Positions 60,142 to 64,000 of a stretch of DNA of 64,000 nt are shown in pieces. The notes beneath the pieces are model-generated. The model searched no databases and was not told the origin of the DNA. It saw nothing but the letters and a program-made list of their open reading frames with translations. The DNA comes from Pseudomonas sp. JUb42 (GTDB lineage: Bacteria > Pseudomonadota > Gammaproteobacteria > Pseudomonadales > Pseudomonadaceae): NCBI RefSeq assembly GCF_024807945.1, contig NZ_JANUFD010000006.1, positions 310,001-374,000 on the forward strand, read 5' to 3'. How positions within the stretch are numbered: position 1 is the first letter of the stretch; every line of letters begins with the position of its first letter. The translations under genes were made by a program, and so were the position numbers.

Positions 60142-63100
60142 TCACGCAGCTACTTCATACAACTTCGGCAACTCAACCTCGCCACTGATCAGGCTCTGGC
60201 GCATCCGTACCGCCTGCAATGCCGCTGCCTTCATCGCACTCTCCTTGACGTGACCATAACCGCGAATGCGCTCCGGCAACCGCGCCAGACTTAGCGCTGT
60301 ATGGCGATTTTTCTCCGACAGATGCTGCATGATCAGCTCAATATCGCTGACGTAGCTGGCAATCAGCTCACGCTCCTGACGCCGCTCCAGGCTGCGCCCG
60401 AACGGATCGAAGGCGGTGCCCCGGAGAAATTTAAAGCGGGACAGCACATCGAAGGCTTTCAGCATCCACGGTCCGAAGCTGCGTTTGCGCGGCTGTCCGT
60501 TGTTCGGATCGCGCTTGGCCAGCCAGGACGGCGCCAGATGAAACTCCAGCCGGTAATTCCCTTCGAACTGCGCCTCAAGCTGGCGAGTGAATTCGCCGTT
60601 GCTGTACAGCCGCGCCACTTCGTATTCGTCCTTGTAGGCCAGTAGCTTGAAGTAGTTGAACGCCACTGCTTCGCTCAGCACGGCCTGTTGACCAGGGAAA
60701 CGTGCGGCTTCGAGCTGGCGCACCCGCGCCACCAATGACCGATAACCCTCGGCGTAGCCACTGTTCTGATAGTCGCCGAGGATGCGCACATTGGCGTCAA
60801 TGCGCTGATCCAGCGTCATATCCTCAACCACTGGCTCGCTGACGGCACCGGGATTGGCCGCTGCAACTACCGCGGGCAAGTCATGGGCAGCGCGACGGCC
60901 CCAGAGGAACGCCTGCTGATTGAGTTTGACCGCCACGCCATTGAGCTCGATGGCCTTTTCAATAGCCGCCGACGTCAGGGGGATCAGCCCCAGTTGATAG
61001 GCATAGCCAAGCATGAACAGGTTGCTGGCGATGCTATCGCCCATCAGCTTGGTGGCCAGGTCGGTGGCTTCGACAAAATGAGTCTTCTCGGCACCGACGG
61101 CGTCGCGAATGCTCTGCTTCATGGCTTCAGCCGGGAACTCGGCGTCCGGGTTACGGGTGAACTCGGCGGTCGGCGTCTGCTGGCTGTTGACCACGGCATG
61201 GGAGCTGGCCACGTTCAGCTTGGCCAAGGCATCCGGGCCCGCTGCGACCAGTAGATCGCAACCCAATAGCAGATGAGCCTCGCCCGCCGGAATACGTACG
61301 GCAAACAGGTCGGCCTGATGCGCGGCAATGCGGATATGGCTGACCACCGGGCCGAACTTCTGCGCCAGACCGGCCTGATCCAGCACGCTGCAGCCCTTGC
61401 CTTCCAGATTGGCGGCATAGCCGAGCATGGCGCCAACGGTGGTGACACCGGTCCCGCCAACGCCCGGCAGCAGGATATTGAACGGCTTGTCCAGGCTTGG
61501 CAGTTGCGGCTCCGGCAATTGGGCGAAAGCCGCGACCTGCACCGGCAGTTCCGGCTTGCGCAGACGACCGCCATGCACGGTAACGAAGCTTGGGCAGAAG
61601 CCTTCGACGCAGCTGAAATCCTTGTTGCAGGCGCTCTGGTCGATCTCGCGCTTGCGCCCCTGGGCGGTTTCCTTCGGCAGCACCGACAGGCAACCGGATT
61701 TGGCACCGCAATCACCGCAGCCTTCGCACACCGCCGGGTTGATCAGCGCACGTTTTTCCAGATCAGGCATGGTCCCGCGTTTGCGCCGCCGACGTTTTTC
61801 CGTGGCGCAGGTCTGGTCGTAAATGATCACCGAGACGCCCTTGAACTCGCGTAGTTCTTTCTGCACGGCGTCCAGGTCACGCCGATGGTGGAAACTGGTG
61901 ATGGGCGCAAAGTCTTCGCGGCTGGGGTATTTATCCGGGTCATCGGAGACCAGGGCAATGCGCTTGACGCCCTCGTTGAACACCTGGCGGCTGAGCTGAT
62001 CGACCCGCAGCACGCCATCGATAGGCTGGCCGCCAGTCATGGCTACGGCGTCGTTGTAGAGAATCTTGTAGGTGATATTGACCCCGGAAGCCACCGCCGC
62101 CCGCAGCGCCAGATGCCCGGAGTGGAAGTACGTGCCGTCGCCGAGATTCTGGAATACGTGAGGCGTTTCGGTAAAAGGCGCCTGGCCGATCCAGGTGACG
62201 CCCTCGCCGCCCATCTGGGTGAAGGTATCGGTTTCCCTATCCATCCAGATGGTCATGTAGTGACAGCCGATCCCGGCCAGAGCACGACTACCTTCCGGCA
62301 CCCGGGTCGAGGTGTTGTGCGGGCAGCCGGAGCAGAAATGCGGAGTGCGCTGGGTCTTGAACAGCGGCGCCTGCAGGGCTTTTTCCTTGTCGGTCAGGAA
62401 TTGCAGGCGCGCTTCGATCTGCGGGCTGCTGTAGAACGGCGCCAGGCGCTTGGCGATCACCCGGGCGATCATCGCCGGGGTCAGTTCGCTGAGGTTGGGC
62501 AGCAACGAACGGCCCTGTTCATCGAACTCGCCAACCACTACCGGGCGACGTTCCACCGGCCAGTTGTATAGCTGGCCGGTAAGCTGGTCTTCGATGACGC
62601 TGCGTTTTTCTTCGACCACCAGAATCTCGCTGAGGCCTTCGGCAAAGTCGTGCACCGACACCGGCTCCAGGGGCCAACTCATGCCAACCTTGAGCACGCG
62701 GATGCCGACCTTGTCACACAACTCCAGGTCGATGCCCAGCTCTTCCAGAGCCTGGCGTACGTCCAGGTAAGATTTCCCAGTGGTGATAATCCCCAGGCGC
62801 GGCTGCTGTGAGTCGATCACCACTTTGTTCAACTGGTTGGCGCGGGCAAAGGCCCGGGCGGCGTAGATCTTGTAGGTGTTGAGCCGCGCTTCCTGGGCCA
62901 GGGGCGGATCGGGCCAGCGAATATGCAGGCCGCCTTCGGGCAGGACGAAATCTTCGGGGATGCAGGTCTTCACTCGCAGTGGGTCGACTTCCACCACCGC
63001 CGAAGAATCGACGTTCTCGGCAATGGTCTTCATCGCTACCCAGCAACCGCTGTAGCGCGACAGCTCCCAACCGATGATGCCGTAGTCGAGGATTTCCTGG

Positions 63101-63627
63101 ACGTTACTGGGGTTGAGCACCGGAATCATCGAGGCGATAAAGGCGTGCTCGCTCTGGTGAGCGATGGTCGACGACTTGCAGCCGTGGTCGTCGCCGGCCA
63201 GCACCAGTACGCCGCCATGCTCGGAGGTGCCAGCAGAGTTCGCGTGCTTAAACACGTCGCCGCTGCGATCGACCCCTGGCCCCTTGCCGTACCACAGGGC
63301 AAACACCCCGGCGTATTTGCCTTCGGGAAACAGATTGACCTGCTGACTGCCCCACACCGCCGTCGCCGCCAACTCTTCGTTGATGCCGGGCTGGAAGTGA
63401 ATTGCGTTCTGTTGCAGGTAATCCTTGGCGTCCCACAGGCTCTTGTCGAGGTTGCCCAATGGCGAGCCGCGATAGCCGGAGATAAACCCGGCAGTGTTCA
63501 GGCCACGGGCTTCATCACGCTGCTTTTGCAGCATGGGCAGGCGGGTCAGCGCCTGAGTGCCGGTCAGGTACAGATTGCCGGTTGCCAGGCGGTACTTATC
63601 ATCCAGACGAATATCAGCCAAAGACAT
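60142..63627 (-). CDS. Indolepyruvate ferredoxin oxidoreductase family protein (fused subunits)
   Basis: 1161 residues, combining in one chain the alpha (N-terminal, thiamine diphosphate) and gamma/beta parts. It oxidatively decarboxylates aryl or branched 2-oxo acids to acyl-CoA. The start YRLATGNLYLTGTQALTRLP and GFISGYRGSPLGNLD mark the pyruvate-oxidoreductase domain. GIGCHYMTIWMDRETDTFTQMGGEGVTWIGQ is the cofactor-binding segment, and CEGCGDCGAKSGC (about 630) with CNKDFSCVEGFCPSF binds iron-sulphur. GVGGTGVTTVGAMLGYA begins the gamma domain. The Shine-Dalgarno AGGGAG is clear. It is divergent from an Lrp-type regulator, its probable controller. The substrate is likely indolepyruvate or phenylpyruvate, not proven. 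Confidence 0.93.
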   Translation of the reverse strand: MSLADIRLDDKYRLATGNLYLTGTQALTRLPMLQKQRDEARGLNTAGFISGYRGSPLGNLDKSLWDAKDYLQQNAIHFQPGINEELAATAVWGSQQVNLFPEGKYAGVFALWYGKGPGVDRSGDVFKHANSAGTSEHGGVLVLAGDDHGCKSSTIAHQSEHAFIASMIPVLNPSNVQEILDYGIIGWELSRYSGCWVAMKTIAENVDSSAVVEVDPLRVKTCIPEDFVLPEGGLHIRWPDPPLAQEARLNTYKIYAARAFARANQLNKVVIDSQQPRLGIITTGKSYLDVRQALEELGIDLELCDKVGIRVLKVGMSWPLEPVSVHDFAEGLSEILVVEEKRSVIEDQLTGQLYNWPVERRPVVVGEFDEQGRSLLPNLSELTPAMIARVIAKRLAPFYSSPQIEARLQFLTDKEKALQAPLFKTQRTPHFCSGCPHNTSTRVPEGSRALAGIGCHYMTIWMDRETDTFTQMGGEGVTWIGQAPFTETPHVFQNLGDGTYFHSGHLALRAAVASGVNITYKILYNDAVAMTGGQPIDGVLRVDQLSRQVFNEGVKRIALVSDDPDKYPSREDFAPITSFHHRRDLDAVQKELREFKGVSVIIYDQTCATEKRRRRKRGTMPDLEKRALINPAVCEGCGDCGAKSGCLSVLPKETAQGRKREIDQSACNKDFSCVEGFCPSFVTVHGGRLRKPELPVQVAAFAQLPEPQLPSLDKPFNILLPGVGGTGVTTVGAMLGYAANLEGKGCSVLDQAGLAQKFGPVVSHIRIAAHQADLFAVRIPAGEAHLLLGCDLLVAAGPDALAKLNVASSHAVVNSQQTPTAEFTRNPDAEFPAEAMKQSIRDAVGAEKTHFVEATDLATKLMGDSIASNLFMLGYAYQLGLIPLTSAAIEKAIELNGVAVKLNQQAFLWGRRAAHDLPAVVAAANPGAVSEPVVEDMTLDQRIDANVRILGDYQNSGYAEGYRSLVARVRQLEAARFPGQQAVLSEAVAFNYFKLLAYKDEYEVARLYSNGEFTRQLEAQFEGNYRLEFHLAPSWLAKRDPNNGQPRKRSFGPWMLKAFDVLSRFKFLRGTAFDPFGRSLERRQERELIASYVSDIELIMQHLSEKNRHTALSLARLPERIRGYGHVKESAMKAAALQAVRMRQSLISGEVELPKLYEVAA

Positions 63628-63798
63628 TCGAGACTCCCTTGTTTTTATTATCGAGATGTCGAGCAGCCGGGACGGTCGACCCGGCGGTCACAAGCAAAAT
63701 ACTGCCTGTTACCGGGCGGCTTTTTCTTTCTAAATGACAGCGAATCCGCTGATACTGCGCATGATCGTTTCTATAAAAACAAGATAAAGGGTCAATTC

Positions 63799-64000
63799 AT
63801 GCAGGTAAAACTCAGCCCCATCGACCGCAAGATCCTGCGCCTGTTGCAGCACGATGCCGACCTTTCCGCCGCGGAAATCGCCGAGCGCGTCGAGCTGTCG
63901 CAATCACCGTGCTGGCGGCGCATCAATCGTTTGCAGGAAGAAGGCGTGATCGAACGCAAGGTTGCCCTGCTCAACCCGCGCAAGCTGGGGTTGACCATGA
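63799..64000 (+). CDS. Lrp/AsnC-family transcriptional regulator (5' part, runs off window)
   Basis: 67 residues are visible. MQVKLSPIDRKILRLLQHDADLSAAEIAERVELSQSPCWRRINRLQEEGVIERKVALLNPRKLGLTM is a complete AsnC helix-turn-helix and the start of the ligand-binding domain, with the typical LSQSPCWRRI recognition helix. It is divergent from the indolepyruvate oxidoreductase gene across 171 bases and probably responds to an amino acid or oxo acid. The rest of the gene lies beyond the window edge. Confidence 0.92.
   Translation, partial: MQVKLSPIDRKILRLLQHDADLSAAEIAERVELSQSPCWRRINRLQEEGVIERKVALLNPRKLGLTM

Overview
The window looks like chromosomal DNA from a Pseudomonas of the fluorescens group. 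It has high GC with Pseudomonas codon use, and it carries the TreS-maltokinase/GlgE/GlgB alpha-glucan cluster, a muxABC-opmB-type RND pump, liu leucine-catabolism genes, a CrcZ-family small RNA and several Pseudomonas-style REP pairs. Species cannot be decided from the sequence alone.

Layout. 1-7.7 kb: a minus-strand operon glgE-treS/mak-glgB that converts trehalose/maltose through maltose-1-phosphate into branched alpha-glucan. 8-14.2 kb: ccoG (cbb3 oxidase copper-site assembly), a MocR/GntR regulator, an SDR oxidoreductase and an MHYT-GGDEF-EAL c-di-GMP protein. 14.3-28.6 kb: an orphan type VI secretion (T6SS) island, all on the minus strand. Read in transcription order it holds VgrG, a large chimeric cell-wall effector (M23-like/SH3/EF-hand/GH19), a probable periplasmic immunity protein, a second AT-rich exported protein, a PAAR tip protein, a 410-aa membrane protein, a TssM-like protein without a recognisable P-loop, and a Tle1-type phospholipase. 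29.1-38.2 kb: the tripartite pump with two RND permeases. 38.4-41 kb: tpx, and a LysR regulator divergent from an aldo/keto reductase. 41.2-47.3 kb: tamA-tamB and a GNAT acetyltransferase. 47.4-49.7 kb: exonuclease III and a PstS-like/OmpA fusion protein. 49.9-52.2 kb: an ACAD10/11-like acyl-CoA dehydrogenase divergent from a LysR regulator. 52.3-60 kb: leucine/isovalerate catabolism, with liuR-liuE and liuABCD separated by a sigma-54-dependent CrcY/CrcX-like sRNA. 60.1-64 kb: a fused indolepyruvate ferredoxin oxidoreductase divergent from an Lrp/AsnC regulator that runs off the window.

How it fits together. The two most interesting regions are the T6SS island and the liu/sRNA region. In the island, base composition changes sharply inside the effector gene at its toxin domain and stays AT-rich through the downstream exported proteins, which suggests a swapped effector-immunity cassette carried by a stable VgrG/PAAR/TssM-like backbone. 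In the liu region, matching palindromes precede both liuR and liuA, so one MerR regulator probably controls both transcription units. The sRNA between them has its own -24/-12 promoter, an upstream inverted repeat of CbrB type, many A-rich Hfq/Crc-type motifs and a strong terminator. REP pairs mostly sit between convergent genes, where they may act as bidirectional transcription or mRNA ends.
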